Shown: positions 7,126-13,792 of the stretch, piece after piece
Layout of the letters: each line of letters starts with the position of its first letter
How positions within the stretch are numbered: the stretch's first letter is position 1
Source: a virus
Virus record (IMG/VR): IMGVR_UViG_3300029319_000287
Location: 2,679-31,229 of that record
Reading direction: 5' to 3' (one strand)
Length of the DNA stretch: 28,551 bases
Notes under the pieces: generated by a model
Seen by the model: the letters and a program-made list of their open reading frames with translations, nothing else
Databases searched by the model: none
What the model was told of the DNA's origin: nothing
Position numbers and translations under genes: made by a program

Positions 7126-7722
7126 TTATCTCTCATCTTCGTAAAGTGGGATCCCAAATCTTTTTCCAACTTTAGAATCAGGACCACTTTGTCCTGCTTT
7201 TGGTATGTATGAGTAGTCAGATGGGACACCCTGCATAAGTTGGTTGTCCATGACTTGTGAAACCTGATGGGAATCGGGGTCTCTTCTAAAACCCATCTCA
7301 TTTTCATAGTCGATTGAGAACATGGTGAACACCATCTTATCATTACCTTCTTCAATTGTAATCTTTTCACCCCAAACAAAACCCCATTGTTTGAATTGTC
7401 TGTTTAGTTCGTCGACGACACCTTTGTCAGGTGGGTTTATAAGCATTATTGATTGTTCAAAAATGCCCATAAAATTTCCGCCAATACGAATAAACTTAAT
7501 TCCTCTCGCTTTTGCGGCCTTCTCTAGATCTCTTTTGAGATATTCGTTGTCTAAGGCTGTTGCTTGTTTGGCCATTGGATTTTGTCCGGACATGATAGCA
7601 ATTGTGTCAATGTTGGGGTCTTCACCTCTAAGTATTGACATTACCCTGTCGTATTTTGACATTCTGGCTTCGTCAATAACTTCCACTATTAACTGCTCTA
7701 ATTTGTTTTTAGTTAATCTCAT
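7126..7722 (-). CDS. Leader-tagged protein with DUF3293-like domain
   Basis: A 198-residue protein from the ATG at 7722, chosen because GGAG lies just upstream and because this start places the shared leader (MRLTKNKLEQLIVEVIDE|A) at the N-terminus; a longer in-frame start would read through the GroES-like gene. I-D-E|A at 16-19 is a candidate cleavage site. Residues about 41-122 show S-G-Q-N-P-M, an Asn at 59, F-E-Q-S (88-91) and a final Q-F-K-Q-W-G-F-V-W-G-E; this order resembles DUF3293 (N-P, N, E-x-S, F-Q-x-A blocks), which I offer only tentatively. The gene overlaps the GroES-like stop by 14 nt. An ACTATTTA motif lies 38 nt upstream inside that gene. Confidence 0.65.
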   Translation of the reverse strand: MRLTKNKLEQLIVEVIDEARMSKYDRVMSILRGEDPNIDTIAIMSGQNPMAKQATALDNEYLKRDLEKAAKARGIKFIRIGGNFMGIFEQSIMLINPPDKGVVDELNRQFKQWGFVWGEKITIEEGNDKMVFTMFSIDYENEMGFRRDPDSHQVSQVMDNQLMQGVPSDYSYIPKAGQSGPDSKVGKRFGIPLYEDER

Positions 7723-7996
7723 TCTCCAATCTCCCGTAGACGTAATTTTCTTGAACAAGGTAAATAGTCTCCAAATTCGCTTTTATTTCTTGAAGTGTGG
7801 TTCTATCTACAACAATTACATCACCCGGATTAAGATTTATTGAACAATCCTCGGCTAGCGAAACAATCTCGCAAATAGCATAAGGCTGCTTGGGTGGCTT
7901 ATAGTCATCGGGCATAACAAACAAAGGATCTTCCTTGCTTATCTCTTTTTCTCGGAGCTCCACCAAGATGTGCCTATTGTATGGTTTAAAATTCAT
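7709..7996 (-). CDS. GroES/gp31-like co-chaperonin
   Basis: A 95-residue protein, the size of GroES (97). It opens MNFKPYNRHILVEL, the equivalent of GroES 'MNIRPLHDRVIVK', then has a flexible loop region (about 18-32), a strand ICEIVSLAED (like G-E-V-L-A-V-G), NLNPGDVIVVDRT (like V-G-D-x-V-I-F) and a closing strand TIYLVQENYVYGRL (like L-I-M-x-E-x-D-I-L-A). Such phage co-chaperonins cap host GroEL, often to fold the major capsid protein. The mobile loop is short and the tail extends beyond the usual end. It is the first gene of a nine-gene overlapping operon and has its own promoter at 8031-8059. GGAGG lies 4 nt before the ATG. Confidence 0.8.
   Translation of the reverse strand: MNFKPYNRHILVELREKEISKEDPLFVMPDDYKPPKQPYAICEIVSLAEDCSINLNPGDVIVVDRTTLQEIKANLETIYLVQENYVYGRLENEIN
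7761..7768 (-). promoter_or_regulatory. Candidate late promoter element ACTATTTA (intragenic)
   Basis: Coding-strand ACTATTTA lies within the GroES-like gene, 38 nt before the ATG of the leader-tagged 7126-7722 gene. It is the only one of the four copies with a longer spacing, so it is the least certain. Confidence 0.3.
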
Positions 7997-8010
7997 AATA
8001 CCTCCATATT

Positions 8011-8044
8011 AAAAAACGTGTTACACACTTAGTATAACACGTTT
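8011..8044 (-). terminator. Terminator hairpin overlapping a promoter
   Basis: The arms AAACGTGTTA (8044-8035) and TAACACGTTT (8023-8014) form a perfect 10-bp stem with an 11-nt loop, running into a T-run. It lies 25 nt after the histone-like gene stop and would end the helicase-reductase transcript. The left arm covers the -10 box of the next promoter. Confidence 0.55.
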
Positions 8045-8059
8045 ATCAGGGTTTGTCAA
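8031..8059 (-). promoter_or_regulatory. Sigma70-type promoter for the GroES-like operon
   Basis: TTGACA (8059-8054), a 17-nt spacer, then TGTTATACT with -10 TATACT (8036-8031) and an extended TG. It lies 35 nt upstream of the GroES-like ATG and shares the CTTGACAAACCCT start with two other promoters here. Confidence 0.85.
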
Positions 8060-8068
8060 GTTAAAAGA

Positions 8069-8263
8069 TTACTTTTGTTCGTGTTCTTTCTTCTTGTCTT
8101 GAACTTCTGCTCGGATTTCACGAAGACTCTTAGAAGCCTCCATCAATGCTTTCCTTGCTCTTGGAGCAGCAGATTTAAATCCATAAGCTCCAGCTTCCAC
8201 TTTGTCAAGATCCATAAGAACTTCTTGTAATTCTGCTATAATACTTTCTAATTGTTCGCGCAT
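8069..8263 (-). CDS. Histone H1-like (Hc1-family) small protein
   Basis: A 64-residue helical protein. The segment SAAPRARKALMEASKSLREI then RAEVQDKKKE (residues 31-60) matches the N-terminal helical domain of bacterial and phage histone H1-like Hc1 proteins (typical pattern K-A-A-x-T-R-x-R-K-x-L-x-x-L-x-x-x-x-x-x-I-R-x-E-V-x-x-x-K). The long Lys/Ala-rich DNA-binding tail of chlamydial Hc1 is missing; only a short KKKEHEQK end remains. Role by family: nucleoid or phage DNA organisation, perhaps dimerisation. AAGGAG precedes the ATG, 16 nt after the ribonucleotide reductase stop, so it is co-transcribed with it. Confidence 0.65.
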   Translation of the reverse strand: MREQLESIIAELQEVLMDLDKVEAGAYGFKSAAPRARKALMEASKSLREIRAEVQDKKKEHEQK

Positions 8264-8279
8264 ATTCGCTCCTTATCTC

Positions 8280-10136
8280 TTAAAATATTTCACAGGATCC
8301 ACCGCCACAAGCGATTTCTCCACTTAAATCGGTTTCATCTGTTGTCTCTGTAATTAGGTCCAGATCAATGTTTTTTACCAATTCAAGCATTCTTTCGTAA
8401 GTTTCCTTGTCACAGTCCTCAAAAGGTGCTTGAACATATGTGCCACCATCGTAAGGCAATACGGACAATCCATTATAAACTTTTCGGTTTTTCCACATCC
8501 AGTTACCAACAGTTTCCCACTCATCATCTTTGACTGTGATGGTCGCAGAAACATTGTGAGTGTTGTTACCATTTTTGTGACCAGACTTGATCCATTCGTT
8601 AGAAACTTTCTTTACTCTCTCGAGCAAATCAATGGCGCTTTCGTGGCGCGTTATAGCCCCTTCAGGAGCTTTTTGAGGCACAGATAGGATAGCAGTGTCG
8701 TGTGGGCGGAAACGGCAGTCCTCGATCAATTCAGGCAGGTTCTGAACGAGATAATGGTAAATTGCCTCATTCTTTCCAACGCGAAGACGGCGAATGTAGT
8801 AATCGTTGTGCCATGCGTGAATACCACTTGATGTTCCAAGAGTCAAAGAGGTTGTTCCGGCTGGTTTGACACAAGTTTGTCGCGCTGCTTGTTTAATTCC
8901 AATCTGCATTGCGACTCTACGGTTCTCTTTGGAGACCTCAAGAGATGCTTTAGTCATGTCTAAATTAAGAACGCCGCCTGAAGCAATACCAGTCATTGAA
9001 ACTCCAATAAGAGCATCTCTTTCTGTATTTCTTTGCCATATTGGACGAAGATAATGGAAGTCTGTATAGGAGGCTTGTAAAGTCCCTATGAAGGATGCGG
9101 CTTTTGCTCGAGCATTAAGATCCTCTTGTGAGTCTACATCGGATACATTTATCTCAACCAAGTTACAGAATTGAAAAGGGCGGAGCCCAATCTCACAACA
9201 AGGATTACAGCCCCACTCTTTATCATTAGAGAAATAAAATCCGGGCTCTCCGGAACGAGACTCCTCGACTCGTTTCCAAAGGCGCCCAAAAGTTGGTTCA
9301 TCAATCTTGTGACGCATAACAACTACGGAATTATTTGCTCTTCCTCGCTGTGGATTGAGTTCCCACCAAGCACCCGCTTTCGCACTAAGCATGTTTTCGT
9401 CATCAGCAGAGAATAAGGAAATGAGAGCAGCGCGACGGATACCTCCAGCGAGAACCGCATCCGCAATATGGCAGATGATGTCATGCACCTCAATAGGAGC
9501 GAGTTTGTCACCATTTTCTTTAGCATCTAATATTCCCTCTACTTTTACTAAACATTCTTTGAGCGGTTGTGGGCCTGGTGCCTTTCCGCCGGATGTAACT
9601 AGTCTTGCACCTTTAGGACGGATATCTGAAAAATCAAAGCGTAGTTTGGAAGTGCCTTTAAAGTAAGATTGAATCAGTGCTTTCACAGCATCTGACCATC
9701 CTTCGATTGAATCTCCAATGAGAAAACGTCGAGTTCTCTTTGTGGAGGGTCTGTGAATTTCCGGAAGTTTCTCAACGTGATGATGTTGGACAGAGTATCC
9801 AACACCGGTTCCACCTAAAAGCAAAAACATGATCTCACCAAAAATACGTGGATCATCAGCAGGAGCATAAGCACAATTGAATATACGGTTTGGAGAAACG
9901 TCTATGGGTTTACCGCCAAACTGCATACTGCGCATAGAGGGTAAAACCTTTTTATCATGGACATACTCATATGCTTCCAATATTTCCTTTTGCAAACTAG
10001 GAAATTTTTTGATATGCATTTGTTTGTTTCTTGTTACTAACTCATCCCAATTTTCTCTACGATTTTTGTCCTCAAGAAATCGGGCATATTTCATGTGCAC
10101 GGTTATGTCTGATAATATTTTTTTCTCTAAATCCAT
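8280..10136 (-). CDS. nrdJ: Adenosylcobalamin-dependent (class II) ribonucleotide reductase
   Basis: A 618-residue protein that converts ribonucleoside triphosphates to deoxyribonucleotides with coenzyme B12. It follows the monomeric Lactobacillus leichmannii RTPR pattern: FNCAY with Cys88 (equivalent of C119), NPCCEI with Cys313 (C408, thiyl radical site) and FCNLVEIN with Cys324 (C419); the 11-residue spacing between the last two is preserved. The C-terminal CGGGSC pair (Cys610/Cys615) matches the redox-shuttling tail. It is about 120 residues shorter than RTPR, with about 64 of these lost between the first two active-site cysteines, where the effector-binding insertion lies. The ATG has GGAG 6 nt upstream, overlapping the helicase stop (TAGGAG). 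The host must supply or salvage B12. Confidence 0.93.
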   Translation of the reverse strand: MDLEKKILSDITVHMKYARFLEDKNRRENWDELVTRNKQMHIKKFPSLQKEILEAYEYVHDKKVLPSMRSMQFGGKPIDVSPNRIFNCAYAPADDPRIFGEIMFLLLGGTGVGYSVQHHHVEKLPEIHRPSTKRTRRFLIGDSIEGWSDAVKALIQSYFKGTSKLRFDFSDIRPKGARLVTSGGKAPGPQPLKECLVKVEGILDAKENGDKLAPIEVHDIICHIADAVLAGGIRRAALISLFSADDENMLSAKAGAWWELNPQRGRANNSVVVMRHKIDEPTFGRLWKRVEESRSGEPGFYFSNDKEWGCNPCCEIGLRPFQFCNLVEINVSDVDSQEDLNARAKAASFIGTLQASYTDFHYLRPIWQRNTERDALIGVSMTGIASGGVLNLDMTKASLEVSKENRRVAMQIGIKQAARQTCVKPAGTTSLTLGTSSGIHAWHNDYYIRRLRVGKNEAIYHYLVQNLPELIEDCRFRPHDTAILSVPQKAPEGAITRHESAIDLLERVKKVSNEWIKSGHKNGNNTHNVSATITVKDDEWETVGNWMWKNRKVYNGLSVLPYDGGTYVQAPFEDCDKETYERMLELVKNIDLDLITETTDETDLSGEIACGGGSCEIF

Positions 10137-10145
10137 TTGTGTCTC

Positions 10146-11501
10146 CTATTTTGCTTTTAATTGTGAGTATTTATCTTTTAACATTTGCAGAGCATCTCCA
10201 GTTGTTTGCATTTTCTCTGCGTTTTCATCACGATCTAGAATGTTTATCGTGACATCAGACCAATCGACAAAAGCGTCGAAGACTAGTCCATCGGGTCCAT
10301 TACGATTTTTAGCAACAAACAATCTACCTTTGTTTTCTTGTTTGTCTTGAATCGTTCGAGATAAAGAGAAGATAAAATCAGCTACGAAACACTTATTAAA
10401 CGCCTCTGAGATCGCTTCCATTGTAATAACTTCAGCATTCAGTCCGCCACGATTTGTTTGGGAGGCTGTCCAAATGGGTATCTCATAGGTTTGAGCAAGA
10501 CCACGAAGGCCTTCATAAGTCTCCTCTAATTCATGTCTTTTCTCACCCGAACTCCTGACTGGTCTTAATAGGTCTGCATAATCTACCAATACCATATCGG
10601 GTTCAATTCCTCTTTTGCGAAGTTTCTCAATGTGATTCTTCAAGGTCTGAGTCGATGCTGACTTGGTGGGATATTCTTTAATTATGAGCGTTCCCTCGAT
10701 ATCTTTAATTTTGTTAACAATTTCTTTTTGTCTCATTCGATGTTCTTGCAAAGGAACGTTTGTAATGCAGCAATCAAACCTCTGACCGACAACCGTATCT
10801 TTAAGTTCCAGTGTGTAATATACGACAGTTTTACCAGCCAATAATGCTTGAGATGCCAAGTGAACTAAGACCATCGACTTTCCAGCACCAGTTGGTGCGA
10901 CCACGACGCCTAATTCAGACTTGCCGAGACCACCTTTGACAATTTCATCCATCCGTGACCAACCAGTGGAGGTTGGATCTCTAGAGACAAGTTCAAATCG
11001 CTTTAATAGGTCTTTGCGAAAATCATGACCAAAGTTGTTATCAGTCCCAAGAACCAACGCCTCCTTGATAACTTTTTCAATTTCTTCAAACGATGATGTT
11101 TTTAGCAGCGATGCGGATTTTATCATCGCTCCTTTTAAAACTTGTTTGCGACAAAAATCAAGGGCTTTATCTTTAATATATTCTGCTTCTTCTACGCCTT
11201 CTGATTTGTGAATACCGGCATAAAACTTTCTAACAGCCGTTGCTGTTGCTTTATCGTGATGGTTGAGTTCTGTTCGCAACAAAGACATCATCACTTCTGA
11301 ATTTGGGTGAGTGTTGTATTTGTTTCTGTAGTTGATCAAAGTTTGAGCAAATATCTGTAGATACTTTAACTCAAAAAAGTTGATATCTAGAACCTCCATA
11401 ATTTGATCAAAAAATGGCCGATCCTCCAACATTAGTTGGCATAGTTTTTCTTGAAAGTTCTTTCCGAACCTAAGAAAGGTTTCATTATCCATTGTATTCA
11501 T
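10146..11501 (-). CDS. Replicative DNA helicase (DnaB/T4 gp41 family)
   Basis: A 451-residue hexameric 5'-3' helicase candidate for the fork. Residues 1-150 are the helical N-domain. The RecA-like core has Walker A APTGAGKS (202-209), an aspartate-bearing Walker B MVLVDYAD (303-310) and the Q-T-N-R-G-G motif (348-353) typical of DnaB/gp41. The C-terminus (FVAKNRNGPDGLVFDAFVDW) has the K-x-R-x-G-x-x-G finger. I use the ATG at 11501, which has GGAGG 5 nt upstream; the longer frame to 11546 would start inside the promoter. No fused primase is present. Reductase and histone-like genes follow in the same operon. Confidence 0.92.
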   Translation of the reverse strand: MNTMDNETFLRFGKNFQEKLCQLMLEDRPFFDQIMEVLDINFFELKYLQIFAQTLINYRNKYNTHPNSEVMMSLLRTELNHHDKATATAVRKFYAGIHKSEGVEEAEYIKDKALDFCRKQVLKGAMIKSASLLKTSSFEEIEKVIKEALVLGTDNNFGHDFRKDLLKRFELVSRDPTSTGWSRMDEIVKGGLGKSELGVVVAPTGAGKSMVLVHLASQALLAGKTVVYYTLELKDTVVGQRFDCCITNVPLQEHRMRQKEIVNKIKDIEGTLIIKEYPTKSASTQTLKNHIEKLRKRGIEPDMVLVDYADLLRPVRSSGEKRHELEETYEGLRGLAQTYEIPIWTASQTNRGGLNAEVITMEAISEAFNKCFVADFIFSLSRTIQDKQENKGRLFVAKNRNGPDGLVFDAFVDWSDVTINILDRDENAEKMQTTGDALQMLKDKYSQLKAK

Positions 11502-11522
11502 ATTGTCCTCCGTATATGATCT

Positions 11523-11551
11523 AATATAACACGATTCAAAGATCATGTCAA
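11523..11551 (-). promoter_or_regulatory. Sigma70-type promoter for helicase-reductase operon
   Basis: TTGACA (11551-11546), 17-nt spacer, TGTTATATT with -10 TATATT (11528-11523). Perfect 7-bp arms ATGATCT (11516-11522) and AGATCAT (11540-11546), on the plus strand, flank the -10 box and could be an operator or a start-site hairpin. The exonuclease stop lies 9 nt upstream of the -35. Confidence 0.8.
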
Positions 11552-11559
11552 GTATTTTT

Positions 11560-12510
11560 TTATCTTTTTATACTTCTTAAGATGTATTGAAGTGCATCGA
11601 AGTTGAGATGTCCGGCGTCATCGTCAAATAGCATTTGTGTAAATTTTATTTTATCAAAGTATGGATCAAAATCATTTACGGCTTTTGTTATAAGTTGTCT
11701 GTTTAAAGGTCTTATGTTGGGATAGTAAAGTTGCATAATCTTGTAGTTTTCTTTTATAAGAGTCTCGCCTGTTTGGATATTTTCGTGGATCTTGAGTTTC
11801 TTGGCTTGCATTGCGCAATCTCTGATAATGTCAGATACTTCATATTCATCTTCTCGGACAAGGTAAGGGAACCTTTTTGCTATTGTCTTAAGACCAGCTC
11901 CTCTAATACCCGGCAAGTTATCAGAAGCGTCTCCTGCCATTGCACGAGCCAAGGCAAAATTCTTTGGATGAATCTTGAATTCATTGATTATCGAATCCTT
12001 GGTCATGACCTTTTTCTGTATCGGTCTGTAAATAGAAACATCTTCTCGACAAAGCTGAAAAAAGTCTTTATCAGATGAAATAATTGTCTTGTGCCAACCT
12101 TTGTATTTTTCATGGTTTATTACATGCGCTATAATGTCGTCAGCTTCCGTAAAGTCAGCCACCAATTGAATGACAGGCATCTGGTTTAGATACTCCATGA
12201 GCCTTATTTGTTGATAGCCTTTGTTTGCCTGTTCTTGATCTGGTGGTAACTCTATCATTCTGCGGTTAAACCTCACCGGTTTCCGACCACCTTTGTAGTC
12301 CTTGTTCATCGAACGCTTTCTCTGGGATCCCTCATGGCCATCCCAAGCGACGATAATCTCGTCGGCGTTAAAATCCCTTGCCACCTTCTGTAAAGACTTT
12401 AGAAAGCCAATGGTGCCTCCCACAGGGTTGCCTTTACGGTCCATGTGTGGACTGATTACATATGAGCGCAGAAACATATTCAGCGCGTCAATTATTATTA
12501 CATTTTTCAT
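11560..12510 (-). CDS. 5'-3' exonuclease / flap endonuclease (T4 RNase H-like)
   Basis: A 316-residue protein of the FEN/PolI 5'-nuclease family, which removes RNA primers and 5' flaps. Metal-ligand motifs are in order: IIIDALN (Asp8), VAWDG (Asp57), TEADDIIAH (Glu122, Asp124, Asp125), SSDKDF (Asp147, Asp149) and GDASDNLPGIRGAGLKTI (194-210), the last being Asp194/Asp197 plus the helix-3-turn-helix DNA-binding loop. It stands apart from the polymerase gene, as in T4 (rnh) and unlike bacterial Pol I where the domains are fused. Its ATG overlaps the stop of the phosphomannomutase gene by 4 nt (ATGA), so the two share the promoter at 13312-13340. Confidence 0.92.
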   Translation of the reverse strand: MKNVIIIDALNMFLRSYVISPHMDRKGNPVGGTIGFLKSLQKVARDFNADEIIVAWDGHEGSQRKRSMNKDYKGGRKPVRFNRRMIELPPDQEQANKGYQQIRLMEYLNQMPVIQLVADFTEADDIIAHVINHEKYKGWHKTIISSDKDFFQLCREDVSIYRPIQKKVMTKDSIINEFKIHPKNFALARAMAGDASDNLPGIRGAGLKTIAKRFPYLVREDEYEVSDIIRDCAMQAKKLKIHENIQTGETLIKENYKIMQLYYPNIRPLNRQLITKAVNDFDPYFDKIKFTQMLFDDDAGHLNFDALQYILRSIKR

Positions 12511-13289
12511 TTATCCTCCGTGATTATTTTATCAATTATATCTATTGTCTGTTTGGGACACTTTGTTGCAAAACCCAAATCTCCTGCTAATTGATAAGCT
12601 TCTCTGTCATTTCCATTGGGTCCGCATCGATCACCAACAAAATATATCTTGTCATATTTGTCAAAAATTTTAAAGGCATAAGTTTTGTCCCAACCTTCAG
12701 GGTAGATATCGAAAGATGTGTCACCACCCATTTTGATTACTACATTTTTTAGTCCAGAATTATCAAACTCTTCTCTGATGGTTTTTAACCATTTGTGTCG
12801 AATCCAGCCATGTTTGTCCCATAGGACCCAAGATTCCCTGTCAGAACTAGATGCTTGACGTCCTATTGGGCACCAATTCAAAGTTGAACCTCTATAATTT
12901 ATAAAGTGACCAGTAATGGGAATGTGTCTGTTTCCATTGATCAATGAAAGTTGTAGGTTAGTTATGATCCTTATCATCCGTCTCCAGTTTGATTCTCCCA
13001 ATTCTTCTCTCATATTTTTTTCATAGACTTTAGAAAATTCTCCATTATGGATTCTATAATATTTTGTTCCATTACAAGGCATGAGGTGGATTGTAGTTTT
13101 GTCTAGAGCAATATGGCTAAAGAAGCTCTCACATTGTTGTCTTATATATTCTAAATCTGAACCTGTTACAATCCCAATTTCAAAACCAGATTTTTGTAAA
13201 TCTATTAACTTACGAATCATGTCCCAAGTTATTGGTTGTCTTGCGGGCGTCAATGTTCCGTCCATGTCGAACAGGACTATTTTTTTCAT
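12507..13289 (-). CDS. Eukaryotic-type phosphomannomutase-like HAD phosphatase
   Basis: A 260-residue protein, close to human PMM2 (246). HAD nucleophile motif VLFDMDGTLTPARQPIT (Asp8, Asp10) has the T-P/A-x-R-Q signature of PMM. The cap domain has INYRGSTLNWCPIGRQASSS (130-149), matching PMM 'FRNGMLNVSPIGR'. Then come GGDTSFDIYPEGWDKTY (188-204) and FVGDRCGPNGNDRE (217-230), matching PMM 'SFDVFPDGWDK' and 'FGD...GGNDHE'. PMM interconverts mannose-6-phosphate and mannose-1-phosphate, the precursor of GDP-mannose. The start is the ATG with GGAGG 4 nt upstream; a longer frame runs back over the promoter. A sugar-phosphatase role remains possible. Confidence 0.8.
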   Translation of the reverse strand: MKKIVLFDMDGTLTPARQPITWDMIRKLIDLQKSGFEIGIVTGSDLEYIRQQCESFFSHIALDKTTIHLMPCNGTKYYRIHNGEFSKVYEKNMREELGESNWRRMIRIITNLQLSLINGNRHIPITGHFINYRGSTLNWCPIGRQASSSDRESWVLWDKHGWIRHKWLKTIREEFDNSGLKNVVIKMGGDTSFDIYPEGWDKTYAFKIFDKYDKIYFVGDRCGPNGNDREAYQLAGDLGFATKCPKQTIDIIDKIITEDK

Positions 13290-13311
13290 GTTTCCTCCGA
13301 GTTGTATATAT

Positions 13312-13340
13312 ATTATAACATATCTCCGAGGGTTTGTCAA
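13312..13340 (-). promoter_or_regulatory. Sigma70-type promoter for phosphomannomutase-exonuclease
   Basis: TTGACA (13340-13335), 17-nt spacer, TGTTATAAT with a perfect TATAAT (13317-13312). It starts 6 nt after the stop of the leader-tagged gene and ends 22 nt before the phosphomannomutase ATG. Confidence 0.88.
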
Positions 13341-13346
13341 GTTAAA

Positions 13347-13700
13347 TTATAAACTCTTTCTACTGAATTTATTTTTCATTCTTTTTAGCAATTGCTCAGG
13401 GTTGCGATAAAATGGAACATGGTATTTTGATGCGTAAGGTCTCATCGCACGATCAAGCCTAGACAACTCCGCTAAATCTTTATCAATCAAATTATCAATT
13501 TCGGTTGCTTCTTCCCAAGTTTTTGATTGGGGATAAGCTTTTTGTAAAGCATCCAAGCTTTCCTCTACCGCTAAATACTGATTGACAAGTTCTTCTACTT
13601 CTACGATGGCTTGTTGTAACTGCTTTGTTTGTGCTGAGGAGAGGTTAGATTTTATTTCATCCAAAATCATTTGTTTTAGTTTTGCTTCTGTTAGTTTCAT
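13347..13700 (-). CDS. Leader-tagged helical protein, isolated gene
   Basis: A 117-residue protein from the ATG at 13700 (GGAG upstream); five in-frame codons before it lack a good ribosome site. The N-terminus MKLTEAKLKQMILDEI is nearly the same as MRLTEARLKQLINDEY of the 473-1153 gene, although the rest is unrelated. L-D-E at 13-15 could be a cleavage site; the later L-S-S lacks the Glu. The remainder is helical coiled coil (AIVEVEELVNQYLAVEESLD region) with a basic end (LLKRMKNKFSRKSL). It sits alone between a terminator upstream and a host-type promoter downstream and has its own ACTATTTA motif, which suggests expression at a different time from its neighbours. Function unknown. Confidence 0.72.
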   Translation of the reverse strand: MKLTEAKLKQMILDEIKSNLSSAQTKQLQQAIVEVEELVNQYLAVEESLDALQKAYPQSKTWEEATEIDNLIDKDLAELSRLDRAMRPYASKYHVPFYRNPEQLLKRMKNKFSRKSL

Positions 13701-13721
13701 AGGTGGTCTCCGCAATCACCA

Positions 13722-13729
13722 TAAATAGT
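13722..13729 (-). promoter_or_regulatory. Candidate late promoter element ACTATTTA
   Basis: Coding-strand ACTATTTA lies 21 nt upstream of the ATG of the isolated leader-tagged gene and just after the uvsX terminator. Because the gene is cut off upstream by that terminator, it needs its own promoter, and this is the only candidate seen. Confidence 0.5.
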
Positions 13730-13740
13730 TCTTTAAAAAC

Positions 13741-13773
13741 AAAAAAAAGCCCCGATGGCGAACCAACGAGGCT
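13741..13773 (-). terminator. Rho-independent terminator after uvsX
   Basis: The coding strand reads AGCCTCGTTGG, TTCG tetraloop, CCATCGGGGCT, then a run of eight or more T. One G-T wobble and one T-T mismatch interrupt the 11-bp stem. It lies 19 nt after the uvsX stop. Confidence 0.9.
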
Positions 13774-13792
13774 GATGAGTTGCCTTCAGTAT

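Noticed and set aside
9877-10350. Plus-strand reading frame of 157 codons
   Set aside because: Antisense to the reductase and helicase genes, with composition as expected for a shadow frame.
11502-11546. Upstream start extension of the helicase frame
   Set aside because: It would begin within the -35 box; the internal ATG has GGAGG.
13290-13340. Upstream start extension of the phosphomannomutase frame
   Set aside because: The extension lies on the promoter and the HAD motif begins at residue 4 of the shorter form, as in the family.
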